Assembly (NCBI GenBank): GCA_964230965.1
Contig: CAXRJA010000056.1
Coordinates: 1 to 20,952, forward strand
Reading direction: 5' to 3'
DNA: 20,952 nucleotides
DNA from: UBA8290 sp964230965
GTDB lineage: Bacteria; Bacillota_I; Bacilli_A; Acholeplasmatales; Acholeplasmataceae
Below are positions 1 to 8,064 of this stretch, in pieces. The notes under the pieces were generated by a model. The model was not told where the DNA came from. It saw only the letters and a list, made by a program, of their open reading frames with translations, and searched no databases. A program made the position numbers and the translations under genes. Each line of letters begins with the position of its first letter. Position 1 is the first letter of the stretch.

Positions 1-2379
1 CCGATCTATGTGTTTCTAATTGTATTACAGAATAATAGCGAAAACCAATATCTGTATTTAGGTTTTGGTATTTTAGCGTTACTATTATCCGCAACGATGA
101 TTTTTTCATTTTTTTCCGCTCAAATGAGAGAAAAAATCAAACGATTAAACCATAGAATTGAATTATGGAGCCGAGTTTCCTATCATGTAAATCAAGTGGG
201 GGATGAATTATTTAATCAATTACCAATCGCAATGATTGCATTAGATGATAATAAGGATATTCGTTTTGCAAATACTTTTGCAAAAGAAAAGATTTCTCAG
301 CGCATGATGAACAAACCAATAAGCGAAGTGTCTGAGTTTTTATTTGAACAAGTTAAAAATAGAGTGACTGAATTTAGATATACACACAATGATCTTATAT
401 TTGAAGTTTATTTTAAACCAGAATTTAATTTTATTTATATGTTTTTAGCAACAGATCTTGTGTTACTAGAACAACAATATCAAAATCATTTACCTGTGAT
501 GTTATTAATGTCTCTTGATTATGTTGATGAGTCATTAGCAAGTTTACCAGTATCTGAACAATCAACGCTTAAAGGACAATACTTAGGGACGATTGCGGAT
601 TGGGCAAATCAATATGAAGCGTATTTACAACAACTTTCAGATAATAGAATTATTGCCTTTACAACAAGAGAAAAATTAAATGATATGATGCAACATCAGT
701 TTAAGATATTAGATGACGTTAGAAAAATTTCTGAGAAACATGATGTCCGTGTGACATTATCTATGGGTGTTGCCTCTTGGGATACACCATATGAATCTCT
801 TGGCGTTTATACACAAAATGCGATAGAGCTTGCAGAAAAGCGAGGTGGGGATCAAGCAGTCATCAATATTCAAAATCAAAAGATTGCCTACTTTGGTGCA
901 ACAAAAGAATCTGTTTCAAGTAATAGTCGCGTGAATGCGAGAATTCAAGCTCAATCTATGAAGCAATTATTTCAAACAAGTGATAGTGTCTATATCATGG
1001 GACACAAACGTGCAGATTTAGATGCATTAGGTGCCATGCTTGGTGTATACCAAATGGCAAAGACTGTGCAACATAAGTCATTCATTGTTGCACCTGATGA
1101 TGAACTTGATCCCACGGCACTAAAAGTGTTTAAAGAATTAATACAATCAAATGAAGATCCACGCATAACGCTAGAATCTATTCAAATATCAGATAAATCA
1201 GTGCTTGTCATTGTCGATACACAATCTAAACAATTACTTGTTGATGCATCAATCATTGACAAAGTTGAACATATTGTGATTATTGACCATCATCGTGCAA
1301 GTGATGATGCAGTCACATCTGATAGCAGCTATATAGAACCATATGCATCTTCTACTGTTGAACTTGTGATGGATGTGTGGTCATTTTATGAAACATTGAT
1401 CGAAATTGAATTTGATCCATTATATGCAACGATCATGTATGGTGGTTTGGTCGTAGATACCAATCAATTTACATTACGTACAGGACCCAGAACGTTTGAG
1501 GTTGCTGGTAAACTTAAAGAACTTGGTGCGGATATTTCAAAAGTTCATGGATGGTTAAAAAAAGATTTCAATAAAACAAAACATATTTTTGATTTAATTG
1601 CGAAAGCACAAGTCGTTGAAAATCACTTTATTATTTTAAAAGATGAAACGACCTACGTTGATCGCGTGCTTCTTGCCCAAGCAGCTGAAGCTGCTTTAGA
1701 AATTGAACACATTGATGCTGTCTTTGCAGTTGGCTATGTCAGAGAAGGTGTTGTAGGTGTCTCTGCAAGATCAACAGGACAGATCAATGTTCAAATCTTT
1801 ATGGAGTTTTTTGGAGGAGGTGGACACTTAACAAGTGCTGCAGTCCAAAAAGAAGCTAATATTGAGGACATGATGGATGCGATTAAACAAAAAATATTGT
1901 TAGAATACGGAGGACAAGATCAACCTATGAAAGTGATATTATTAGAAGATGTTAAAGGACGTGGCAAAAAGGATGATGTCATTGAAGTTGATGGTGGATA
2001 TGGTCAGTTTTTATTGACACAGAAAAAAGGTATCCTTGCAAATGATGAAAACTTAAAAGCATTACATGATCAACAAAAAAAAGCTTTTGAAGCACAGCAA
2101 AAACATATTGAACTGATGAAAACATTAAAACAAGAAATTGATCACAAACACATCAAACTCACGATTCAAGTAGGAAAAGATGGTAAATTATTTGGTGCGA
2201 TTACTACCAAGCATATTGTGGAACAATTTGAAAAAGATCATGGTATTACTTTAGATAAAAAGAAAGTAGAATTATCATCGGATATTAATTCAATTGGTAT
2301 TTATACAGTGACAGTACACTTACATAAAGATGTGGACGCACAATTTGAAGTCCATGTTGAAGAAGAGAAGAAGGTTTGA
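1..2379 (+). CDS. gdpP-rplI: GdpP-type c-di-AMP phosphodiesterase fused in frame to ribosomal protein L9 (5' partial)
   Basis: The reading frame is open to the left edge, so the gene is cut at its 5' end; the GTG at 10 is probably internal because the first membrane helix seems to begin outside the window. Numbering from that GTG: a membrane helix at about 14-36, a PAS-like region at about 60-145, a degenerate GGDEF domain ending in RGGDQ (278-282), a DHH domain and a DHHA1 domain (GGGGH at 602-606). The expected metal ligands are visible: H332, D336, D338, D403, D426-H427-H428 and D483. By family knowledge this membrane enzyme hydrolyses c-di-AMP to pApA. GdpP is normally about 650 residues and ends after DHHA1; here the frame runs on into a whole L9 from Met640. 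The gdpP-rplI-dnaB order matches Bacillus yybT-rplI-dnaC. The domain calls are strong; that the full fusion protein is made is inference. Confidence 0.93.
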   Translation, partial: PIYVFLIVLQNNSENQYLYLGFGILALLLSATMIFSFFSAQMREKIKRLNHRIELWSRVSYHVNQVGDELFNQLPIAMIALDDNKDIRFANTFAKEKISQRMMNKPISEVSEFLFEQVKNRVTEFRYTHNDLIFEVYFKPEFNFIYMFLATDLVLLEQQYQNHLPVMLLMSLDYVDESLASLPVSEQSTLKGQYLGTIADWANQYEAYLQQLSDNRIIAFTTREKLNDMMQHQFKILDDVRKISEKHDVRVTLSMGVASWDTPYESLGVYTQNAIELAEKRGGDQAVINIQNQKIAYFGATKESVSSNSRVNARIQAQSMKQLFQTSDSVYIMGHKRADLDALGAMLGVYQMAKTVQHKSFIVAPDDELDPTALKVFKELIQSNEDPRITLESIQISDKSVLVIVDTQSKQLLVDASIIDKVEHIVIIDHHRASDDAVTSDSSYIEPYASSTVELVMDVWSFYETLIEIEFDPLYATIMYGGLVVDTNQFTLRTGPRTFEVAGKLKELGADISKVHGWLKKDFNKTKHIFDLIAKAQVVENHFIILKDETTYVDRVLLAQAAEAALEIEHIDAVFAVGYVREGVVGVSARSTGQINVQIFMEFFGGGGHLTSAAVQKEANIEDMMDAIKQKILLEYGGQDQPMKVILLEDVKGRGKKDDVIEVDGGYGQFLLTQKKGILANDENLKALHDQQKKAFEAQQKHIELMKTLKQEIDHKHIKLTIQVGKDGKLFGAITTKHIVEQFEKDHGITLDKKKVELSSDINSIGIYTVTVHLHKDVDAQFEVHVEEEKKV
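1909..1929 (+). promoter_or_regulatory. Internal Shine-Dalgarno and ATG for L9 inside the gdpP frame
   Basis: GGAGGA at 1909-1914 is followed by 12 bases and then ATG at 1927-1929, in frame with gdpP. It encodes Gly-Gly in the linker between DHHA1 and L9. It is as strong as the ribosome binding sites of atpA and atpD in this window, although the spacing is slightly long. Confidence 0.6.
1927..2379 (+). CDS. rplI: Ribosomal protein L9 (150 residues), C-terminal part of the fusion with its own possible start
   Basis: The last 150 residues of the gdpP frame align from their Met onward with free-standing L9 (149 residues in B. subtilis). They begin MKVILLEDVKGRGKK, contain the long central helix rich in Lys and Gln, and end in the C-terminal domain (LFGAIT, LDKKKVEL). 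The Met lies exactly where normal L9 starts and is preceded by a strong GGAGGA, so L9 may be made separately from inside the gdpP message. L9 binds 23S rRNA at the base of the L1 stalk and helps hold the reading frame. The normally conserved GYxxNFL segment reads GYGQFLL, one residue shorter and without the usual Asn. Whether L9 works as a fusion, a separate product or both cannot be told from sequence. Confidence 0.85.
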   Translation: MKVILLEDVKGRGKKDDVIEVDGGYGQFLLTQKKGILANDENLKALHDQQKKAFEAQQKHIELMKTLKQEIDHKHIKLTIQVGKDGKLFGAITTKHIVEQFEKDHGITLDKKKVELSSDINSIGIYTVTVHLHKDVDAQFEVHVEEEKKV

Positions 2380-2381
2380 TT

Positions 2382-3737
2382 ATGGCAGCAAAAACGTTAC
2401 CCCATCACTTAGATGCAGAACAACGTATCTTAGGCATATTATTTTTAGATCCAAAAAAGATGGCATCCGTCACAGATTTGTTAAAGACCTCCGATTTTTT
2501 TGATGCAAATCATCAGCACATATATGATGCAATGAAACAATTAGATGATCAATCAAAAACTATTGATTATGTAAGTGTTGGTGCCATTTTAAGAGAACAA
2601 CGTGTTTTAGAATCATCTGGAGGACTCGATTATTTATATAGTTTGGCCGAAATGATTCCATCCACATCACACTTAGATACCTATGTTGAAATGATTAAAG
2701 AGGCTTCATTAAAAAGAGAAATTATTGATTTTGCCTCACAAGTCATTGAGCATGGATATGGTAAAGATATGGACGTCACTGAATATGTCGATTATGCAGA
2801 AAGTGGTATTTTTGAAATATCAAAAAGAAGAAAGGCATCTTCATTTGCTACATTATCTGAAATTACAAAAGAAGTAAAAGAAGTTTCAGAACGAAATGCT
2901 AACAAACAAGGAATTACGGGGTTGATGACAGGCTATAAAAATTTAGATGAATTGTCGGCTGGATTACAACCGGAAGAACTGATTATTTTGGCGGCAAGAC
3001 CTTCAATGGGTAAAAGTGCATTTGCGATGAATGTTGCCATGAATGTTGCAAAAAGAAATCAGCAAGGAAAAGCAAATGTTGCCATCTTCAGTTTAGAGAT
3101 GAGTAATCCCCAACTTGTTTCTCGTATGCTTTCAACTGAGGCGAACATAAAAAATACACGTATAAAGACTGGGAATTTAACAACGAAAGAATGGCAATAT
3201 TTCGAAAGTGGGATGCAATCTCTTAATCAATTAAATGTTCATTTTGATGATTCTGGTTCTGTTTCAGTATTAGATATACGTGCAAAATGTCGTAAACTTG
3301 CACAAGAAAAAGGATTAGATTTTGTTGTGATTGACTACTTACAACTCATTAAGTCCGATAAGAGAAGCGGCAATAGACAAGAAGAAGTTGCAAATATTTC
3401 TCGAAGTTTAAAACAAATGGCAAGAGAGCTTAAAATTCCAGTCCTTGCACTTTCGCAGTTATCTCGTGAAGTTGAAAAAAGAGAAGATAAAAAACCGATT
3501 CTTGCAGATTTAAGAGAATCAGGAAGTATTGAACAAGATGCAGATATTGTCATGTTTTTATATCGACCTGATTACTACAAGAAATCTGATGATGGTACTA
3601 CGGGGGAAGTTGAACTCATTATTGCTAAAAATAGACAAGGGATTGCGGGTGTTTCTAGATTCTTTAGATTTGACACTGAATACTCTCGATTTGTCGCTCA
3701 AGAAAATCGATTAGAAGAATATAAACCAAATGAATAA
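2382..3737 (+). CDS. dnaB: Replicative DNA helicase DnaB (451 residues)
   Basis: This is the ring-shaped 5'-3' helicase of the replication fork (called DnaC in B. subtilis). An N-terminal domain begins LPHHLDAEQRILG, the usual primase-interacting part, followed by a RecA-like ATPase with Walker A RPSMGKSA (Lys211) and Walker B VVIDYLQL (Asp318). The C-terminal motif LRESGSIEQDADIVMF is present, and length is normal for the family. The ATG at 2382 is preferred over the TTG at 2376 because AGAAGG sits seven bases before the ATG but only one before the TTG. It starts two bases after the gdpP-rplI stop and is therefore co-transcribed. No intein or frameshift is visible. Identification is secure. 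Confidence 0.96.
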   Translation: MAAKTLPHHLDAEQRILGILFLDPKKMASVTDLLKTSDFFDANHQHIYDAMKQLDDQSKTIDYVSVGAILREQRVLESSGGLDYLYSLAEMIPSTSHLDTYVEMIKEASLKREIIDFASQVIEHGYGKDMDVTEYVDYAESGIFEISKRRKASSFATLSEITKEVKEVSERNANKQGITGLMTGYKNLDELSAGLQPEELIILAARPSMGKSAFAMNVAMNVAKRNQQGKANVAIFSLEMSNPQLVSRMLSTEANIKNTRIKTGNLTTKEWQYFESGMQSLNQLNVHFDDSGSVSVLDIRAKCRKLAQEKGLDFVVIDYLQLIKSDKRSGNRQEEVANISRSLKQMARELKIPVLALSQLSREVEKREDKKPILADLRESGSIEQDADIVMFLYRPDYYKKSDDGTTGEVELIIAKNRQGIAGVSRFFRFDTEYSRFVAQENRLEEYKPNE

Positions 3738-3759
3738 GACTCTTTATAGAGTCTTTTTA
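3736..3759 (+). terminator. Rho-independent terminator of the gdpP-rplI-dnaB operon
   Basis: AAGACTC (3736-3742) and GAGTCTT (3749-3755) form a 7-bp stem around loop TTTATA, followed by a T run. The stem begins inside the dnaB stop codon (3735-3737). Confidence 0.85.
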
Positions 3760-3783
3760 TTTGCTCTAAATCAATGAGAATAG

Positions 3784-3812
3784 TTCGAATAAAGATAAAA
3801 ACATGATACAAT
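3784..3812 (+). promoter_or_regulatory. Candidate promoter of the prfA-atp operon
   Basis: An extended -10, TG-A-TACAAT, has its hexamer at 3807-3812. A weak -35 (TTCGAA, 3784-3789) is 17 bases upstream. The start of transcription would fall near 3819, only about nine bases before the prfA ATG and at the edge of its AGGTGA. This is the only space for a promoter between the dnaB terminator and prfA. Confidence 0.6.
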
Positions 3813-3827
3813 AAAATAGGTGATAAC

Positions 3828-4889
3828 ATGTACGATAGACTCGATTTAATTAAAAAACAATACAATGAGATTTTATTAAAACTTCAAGCATCGAATGTTG
3901 ATATGAAAGAGATGAAAGATCTCTTAAAAAAACAAAGTGAATATGCGAAAATCGTGGAAGTATACGATACATTTTTATCGATATCTGATGCACTAAAGCA
4001 AACAGAAACATTGATCAATGAAGAAAAAGATCTAGAGCTTATAGAAATGGCTGAACTAGAATATCAGTCTTTACAAGAGAAAAAAGATGCACTAGAGGCA
4101 TCTTTAAAAATACTATTACTTCCTAAAGATCCTAATGATGATAAAAATATTATTATGGAAATTAAAGGTGCTGCCGGCGGTGATGAAGGAAACATATTCG
4201 CTGGGGATTTATTTCGTTTATACTATAAGTATGCAGAAGCAAATGGGTTTAAAATTGAATTACTAAATGCCATGGAAGGTGCTATGGGTGGGTATACATC
4301 TATTGAATTCATGATTTCAGGTAAAGGTGTGTATTCATTATTAAAATATGAATCAGGTACACATCGTGTCCAACGGGTTCCTGAAACAGAATCTCAAGGT
4401 CGTATTCATACCTCAACTGCAGTTGTTTTGGTCATGCCTGAAGCTGAAGAAATAGAAATCGATGTCAAATGGGATGATATCAGAGTCGATACATTTAACT
4501 CAAGTGGACCTGGTGGGCAATCCGTGAACACCACAAAAAGTGCGGTGAGACTCACACATATTCCAACGAATATTGCAGTTGCATGTCAAGAAGGTAAATC
4601 TCAACACGAAAATAAAGACAAAGCATTTAAGTTACTTAAAGCGCGTATTTATGATTCTATTTTACAAGAACAATTATCAAAAGAAGAACAAGCGCGAAGA
4701 GAACTCATTGGTCGTGGCGACCGTTCAGAGAAAATTAGAACATACAATTATCCTCAAAACCGTATTACAGATCATCGTATTGGACTCACACTACAACGTT
4801 TAGATGCAGTCATGGATGGCAAATTAGAACTTGTGATTGAACCACTGATTAATGAATTTCAAAAACGCCAAATTGCTGGTAATTTATGA
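3828..4889 (+). CDS. prfA: Peptide chain release factor 1 (353 residues)
   Basis: RF1 recognises UAA and UAG in the ribosomal A site and triggers peptide release. The GGQ motif at 229-231 (SGPGGQSVN) is intact, and the tripeptide PxT that marks RF1 rather than RF2 is PET at 185-187, in VQRVPETESQGRIHTS. Length is usual. AGGTGA ends four bases before the ATG. Its stop overlaps the prmC start (ATGA), the normal pairing because PrmC methylates the Gln of GGQ. Several neighbouring genes end in TGA, which RF1 does not read, so the organism should also have RF2, unlike mycoplasmas that reassigned UGA. It is the first gene of the long operon. Confidence 0.97.
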   Translation: MYDRLDLIKKQYNEILLKLQASNVDMKEMKDLLKKQSEYAKIVEVYDTFLSISDALKQTETLINEEKDLELIEMAELEYQSLQEKKDALEASLKILLLPKDPNDDKNIIMEIKGAAGGDEGNIFAGDLFRLYYKYAEANGFKIELLNAMEGAMGGYTSIEFMISGKGVYSLLKYESGTHRVQRVPETESQGRIHTSTAVVLVMPEAEEIEIDVKWDDIRVDTFNSSGPGGQSVNTTKSAVRLTHIPTNIAVACQEGKSQHENKDKAFKLLKARIYDSILQEQLSKEEQARRELIGRGDRSEKIRTYNYPQNRITDHRIGLTLQRLDAVMDGKLELVIEPLINEFQKRQIAGNL

Positions 4890-5746
4890 CCTATAAAACA
4901 CTTATTGATCACTATGAATCATTATGTGAAAAAGAAGGCAAATCTGTTTTTGTAGTAAAATATATGATCATGGAGCTTTCTCGTTTAAAACCTCATGCAT
5001 TTTACACGGCATTAAATGATTCTTTAGAAGAAGCATTTACTCGAAAAGTAGAACATGCGATGCATCGATATATTTATGACCATATACCTGTAGACTATAT
5101 ATTAGGATATCGTTACTTTTATGGTCATAAATTTCATGTCAATGAGGATGTTTTAATTCCAAGAAACGAAACAGAAAAGCTTGTTGAACACGTCATGATA
5201 TTTCTAGATAATATGCAAAAACCAGTTTCCTTATTAGATCTTGGAACTGGATCTGGATGTATTGGACTTATATTAAAAAAAGAAGTAGAAGATATTACAG
5301 TGACATTAGCAGATATTAGTTTCAAGGCATTAGATGTTGCAAAGCGTAATGGAGCATCTCTGGAAGTTGATGTGCATTACATTCAATCAGATTGGTTTTC
5401 AAACATCAATCAAGTTTTTGATGTCATTGTTTGTAACCCACCTTATATTCCAGATAATGAAACCATTGGAGATACGGTAGATAAAGAACCAAACCTTGCA
5501 TTATTTGGTGGTAAAACTGGTCTTGAACACTATGAAACTGTGATTGCACAGTCAAAAGCGTATTTACAATCAGATGGAATGATGGCATTTGAGCATGGTT
5601 TCAATCAAAAAGAAGCGTTACATCAAATCATTTTAACTCATTATGAAGATGCATCAATTGTGACACTTAAAGATTTTGAAGACAAAGATAGAATGACGTT
5701 TTTTAGTCCAAACAACAAAAGACTTATAAAAGAGGTATTACAATGA
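4886..5746 (+). CDS. prmC: Release factor glutamine N5-methyltransferase (286 residues)
   Basis: PrmC (HemK) transfers a methyl group from S-adenosylmethionine to the Gln of the GGQ motif of release factors. A helical N-terminal domain precedes a Rossmann methyltransferase domain. The SAM-binding motif is LDLGTGSGCIG (Asp118 onward) and the catalytic NPPY is at 184-187 in VCNPPYIPDNE. The segment VLIPRNETEKLVE is also typical of the family. The ATG overlaps the prfA stop by four bases, and its own stop overlaps the rpiB start by four, so all three are probably translationally coupled. Nothing is missing or shortened. Confidence 0.95.
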   Translation: MTYKTLIDHYESLCEKEGKSVFVVKYMIMELSRLKPHAFYTALNDSLEEAFTRKVEHAMHRYIYDHIPVDYILGYRYFYGHKFHVNEDVLIPRNETEKLVEHVMIFLDNMQKPVSLLDLGTGSGCIGLILKKEVEDITVTLADISFKALDVAKRNGASLEVDVHYIQSDWFSNINQVFDVIVCNPPYIPDNETIGDTVDKEPNLALFGGKTGLEHYETVIAQSKAYLQSDGMMAFEHGFNQKEALHQIILTHYEDASIVTLKDFEDKDRMTFFSPNNKRLIKEVLQ

Positions 5747-6180
5747 CCATAGTTATTGGAAATGATCATGCTGGTAAAGAATTAAAGTTTGATATTATCA
5801 CGTATTTACAATCTAAAGAGTTCGAAGTTATCAATGTTGGTACGGATGACGATATTTCAGTGGATTATCCTGATTATGCATCAAAAGTTGCAACATATGT
5901 CTTAGATAAAAAAGCAGATTTGGGCATTTTGATTTGTGGTACTGGTATTGGTATGAATATTGCTGCCAATAAATTTAAAGGTATTCGCGCGGCAAATATT
6001 TATGATAAACAAACCGCTCGTCTTGCTAAAGAACATAATTTTGCCAACGTGATTACATTTGGTGCACGTACGCATGTGAAAGAACAAGTGTTTCATTTAT
6101 TAGATACATTTATGATGACAGAATTTGAATCAAGACATCAAAAAAGAATTGATAAAATTAATGAAATAGAGGGGATATAA
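5743..6180 (+). CDS. rpiB: Ribose-5-phosphate isomerase B (145 residues)
   Basis: Belongs to the RpiB/LacA/LacB sugar-phosphate isomerase family, which interconverts ribose 5-phosphate and ribulose 5-phosphate in the pentose phosphate pathway. Visible signatures are GNDHAG at 6-11, the catalytic Cys65 in ICGTGIGMNIAANK, and EHNFANVITFGART. Position next to prmC and upstream of upp matches the Bacillus order (rpiB, then glyA and upp), which supports RpiB rather than a LacA/LacB galactose-6-phosphate isomerase subunit. ATG overlaps the prmC stop. Supplying ribose phosphate for PRPP would fit the following gene, which uses PRPP, but that link is inference. Confidence 0.92.
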   Translation: MTIVIGNDHAGKELKFDIITYLQSKEFEVINVGTDDDISVDYPDYASKVATYVLDKKADLGILICGTGIGMNIAANKFKGIRAANIYDKQTARLAKEHNFANVITFGARTHVKEQVFHLLDTFMMTEFESRHQKRIDKINEIEGI

Positions 6181-6806
6181 TGTCAAAAGTAACAGTATTA
6201 AAACATCCATTAATAGATCACAAAATGTCACAAGTAAGAAATGTTAATACGAATACAAAAGCATTTAGAGAAACAGTGTCTGAGATTGGGGCTCTTATTA
6301 CATACGAAATTACAAGAGACTTTAAAACCAAACCTGTAGATATAGAGACACCGATGGCAAAAATGACGGCATATGAACTTGAAAAACCTGTTGTTATTGT
6401 ACCGATATTAAGAGCAGGCTTAGGAATGGTAGATGGCATACACAATATTATTCCTACTGCGAAAATTGGACATATTGGATTGTATCGAGATGAAGAAACT
6501 TTGGAACCTAAAGCATACTATCAAAAATTCCCTAAAACAATACAAGAAAGTGTTGTTTTAGTTGTTGATCCGATGTTAGCGACAGGGGGTTCAGCTTCTT
6601 ATGCTATTCAAGTTTTAAAAGAAGCGAAAGTCAAAGATATTCGTTATGTTGGACTTGTTGGTTGTCCAGAAGGTGTACAAAGACTTCAAGAAGATCACCC
6701 CGAAGTCAATATTTACTTAGCTGCATTAGATGAAAAACTAGATGAAAATGGCTATATTGTACCTGGCTTAGGAGATTGTGGGGACCGTTTGTTTGGAACG
6801 AAATAA
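6180..6806 (+). CDS. upp: Uracil phosphoribosyltransferase (208 residues)
   Basis: Salvage enzyme that makes UMP from uracil and PRPP. The PRPP-binding loop is VVDPMLATGGSASYAI, and other family segments are present: VPILRAGLGMVDG, HIGLYRDEETLEP, and the C-terminal YIVPGLGDCGDRLFGTK, which lines the uracil pocket. Length matches the family. The ATG shares its A with the rpiB stop (TAATG), and GAGGGG lies a few bases upstream. Upp directly before the ATP synthase genes is a classical firmicute arrangement. Confidence 0.97.
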   Translation: MSKVTVLKHPLIDHKMSQVRNVNTNTKAFRETVSEIGALITYEITRDFKTKPVDIETPMAKMTAYELEKPVVIVPILRAGLGMVDGIHNIIPTAKIGHIGLYRDEETLEPKAYYQKFPKTIQESVVLVVDPMLATGGSASYAIQVLKEAKVKDIRYVGLVGCPEGVQRLQEDHPEVNIYLAALDEKLDENGYIVPGLGDCGDRLFGTK

Positions 6807-7026
6807 ACTCAAAACAGGTATGACACTATATGTGTTAATCATCCAATTATTTATGACAATTATAGGTCTTTCTTTTTTAGGGGTATATATCGGCTCTAAA
6901 GTGGATCCTGAGAGTAATCGTATGATGATGTATGGTGCGATTGGTTTATTTATTGGTATTTTTTTAAGTTTTGTGACGTTGTTCCAATTTATAAAAAGTG
7001 AGGCAAAGCGTGAAAGACGAACATAA
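6793..7026 (+). CDS. atpZ: AtpZ/AtpI-family small membrane protein (about 77 residues)
   Basis: Two membrane segments, at about residues 11-32 and 43-64, are separated by a short loop GVYIGSKVDPES and followed by a charged tail ending SEAKRERRT. The G-x-x-x-G spacing and the VD in the loop resemble the AtpZ group of small proteins encoded next to F-ATPases. Such proteins have been linked to divalent cation supply and to c-ring assembly together with AtpI; the role here is inferred from position. The start is uncertain: TTG at 6793 has GGGGA eight bases upstream but overlaps upp by 14 bases; ATG at 6820 has AGG one base away. A GTG at 6778 is less likely. The end overlaps atpI. Confidence 0.7.
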   Translation: MERNKLKTGMTLYVLIIQLFMTIIGLSFLGVYIGSKVDPESNRMMMYGAIGLFIGIFLSFVTLFQFIKSEAKRERRT

Positions 7027-7393
7027 AATTGCATTTGTTGCGATTGGTTATGGCATTGTACTGTCAGTTGTAACGTATATTTTTTATCCTGATTTTGTTA
7101 CTTGGGCAATGCTTGGTGCGCTTACGGCACTTTTTAATCATAGCCAAATGCTCCAAATCACAAAAGGTAATCATGTGAAAATAAATCAATTAGCCACACA
7201 TTTAGTGACAAGGTTTTTACTGTATGTTATTATGATTGTAATCGCTTTCTTTCAACTTCGTGAGTCTCAAGATGCCCTTATTACTGCATATATCATTTTA
7301 CTTTTAGGGTTTTCTTCGATTAAAATAAGTACGTGGATATATGCGTTACCAATATTTAAAAAGACATCCACCGAAAACAAGGATGAATCATGA
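7010..7393 (+). CDS. atpI: ATP synthase protein I, AtpI-like (127 residues)
   Basis: A hydrophobic protein with about four membrane segments and few conserved residues, directly before atpB, the usual place of atpI. AtpI assists assembly of the c-ring in some bacteria, including sodium-type enzymes, and is not part of the finished complex. I chose GTG at 7010 because GTGAGG lies six bases upstream and the GTG at 6998 has no binding site; the true start may differ. It overlaps the end of the preceding gene by 17 bases, and its TGA overlaps the atpB ATG by four. Recognition is mostly by position and topology. Confidence 0.75.
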   Translation: MKDEHKIAFVAIGYGIVLSVVTYIFYPDFVTWAMLGALTALFNHSQMLQITKGNHVKINQLATHLVTRFLLYVIMIVIAFFQLRESQDALITAYIILLLGFSSIKISTWIYALPIFKKTSTENKDES

Positions 7394-8049
7394 TGGATTA
7401 TGTAGTGAGTTTACCTGGATATTTTTATACATCAATTGGAATTATGGCTTTTATTGCCATTCTTTTAGCTATTGTAGGGAACAAAGTATCTAAGCTTGAT
7501 CCAGGGTCAACACCCAATCGATTTTTAACATTTTTTATTGCTTTTGTAAAAATGTTTAATGACATGATCAAAGGGTATGTTGGTAAAAATTGGCGCGTGC
7601 TATCCCCACTTGTTTTAACACTCGCGATTTATGTTTTTGTTTCTAATGTATCCGGTATGTTTGCACTTGATGCACCGACAAAATATACAGCGATCACCTT
7701 TAGTTTATCTATATTTGCTTTTTTGATTATACAAATTACAGGCATTATTAGTTCTAGATGGGGACATTTACTTGGACTTTTAAAACCCTTTGCACCCATG
7801 TTACCTTTAAATTTAATCGGAGAAGTCACACCCATTATTTCTATTGCGTTGCGTTTATTTGGTAATATTATATCTGGTGCTGTTTTCTTAGTTTTAATTT
7901 ACCGATTTACAGGCTGGTTATCGGTATCCATTGCACCAGCATTTCACCTCGTGTTTGATGTTGGCTTTGGACTTATTCAAGCATTAGTTTATGTATTATT
8001 AACCGTGATTTTTACATCTTCAAAAATTGATGAAAAAGATTTTTTATAA
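7390..8049 (+). CDS. atpB: F1Fo ATP synthase subunit a (219 residues)
   Basis: Membrane stator subunit that carries the ion half-channels against the c-ring. It has about five or six membrane segments. The essential arginine is Arg155 in the diagnostic IALRLFGNIISG, preceded by NLIGEVTPIIS. The C-terminal helix includes LVFDVGFGLIQALVYVLLTVIFTS, typical of the family. The ATG overlaps the atpI stop and has AAGGA six bases upstream; a second ATG follows at once and could equally serve. A single subunit a with one c gene argues against an alternative V-type arrangement. Confidence 0.95.
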   Translation: MMDYVVSLPGYFYTSIGIMAFIAILLAIVGNKVSKLDPGSTPNRFLTFFIAFVKMFNDMIKGYVGKNWRVLSPLVLTLAIYVFVSNVSGMFALDAPTKYTAITFSLSIFAFLIIQITGIISSRWGHLLGLLKPFAPMLPLNLIGEVTPIISIALRLFGNIISGAVFLVLIYRFTGWLSVSIAPAFHLVFDVGFGLIQALVYVLLTVIFTSSKIDEKDFL

Positions 8050-8064
8050 AAAAAGGAGAAAACA

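Noticed and set aside
1551..2090. Runs of seven to eight A in gdpP-rplI as possible frameshift sites
   Set aside because: The zero frame continues through both runs with intact domains on each side, and such runs are common in this AT-rich sequence.
4573..4803. 76-codon + strand frame inside prfA
   Set aside because: Lysine/asparagine-rich frame-shadow of the conserved RF1 C-terminal domain, with no binding site.
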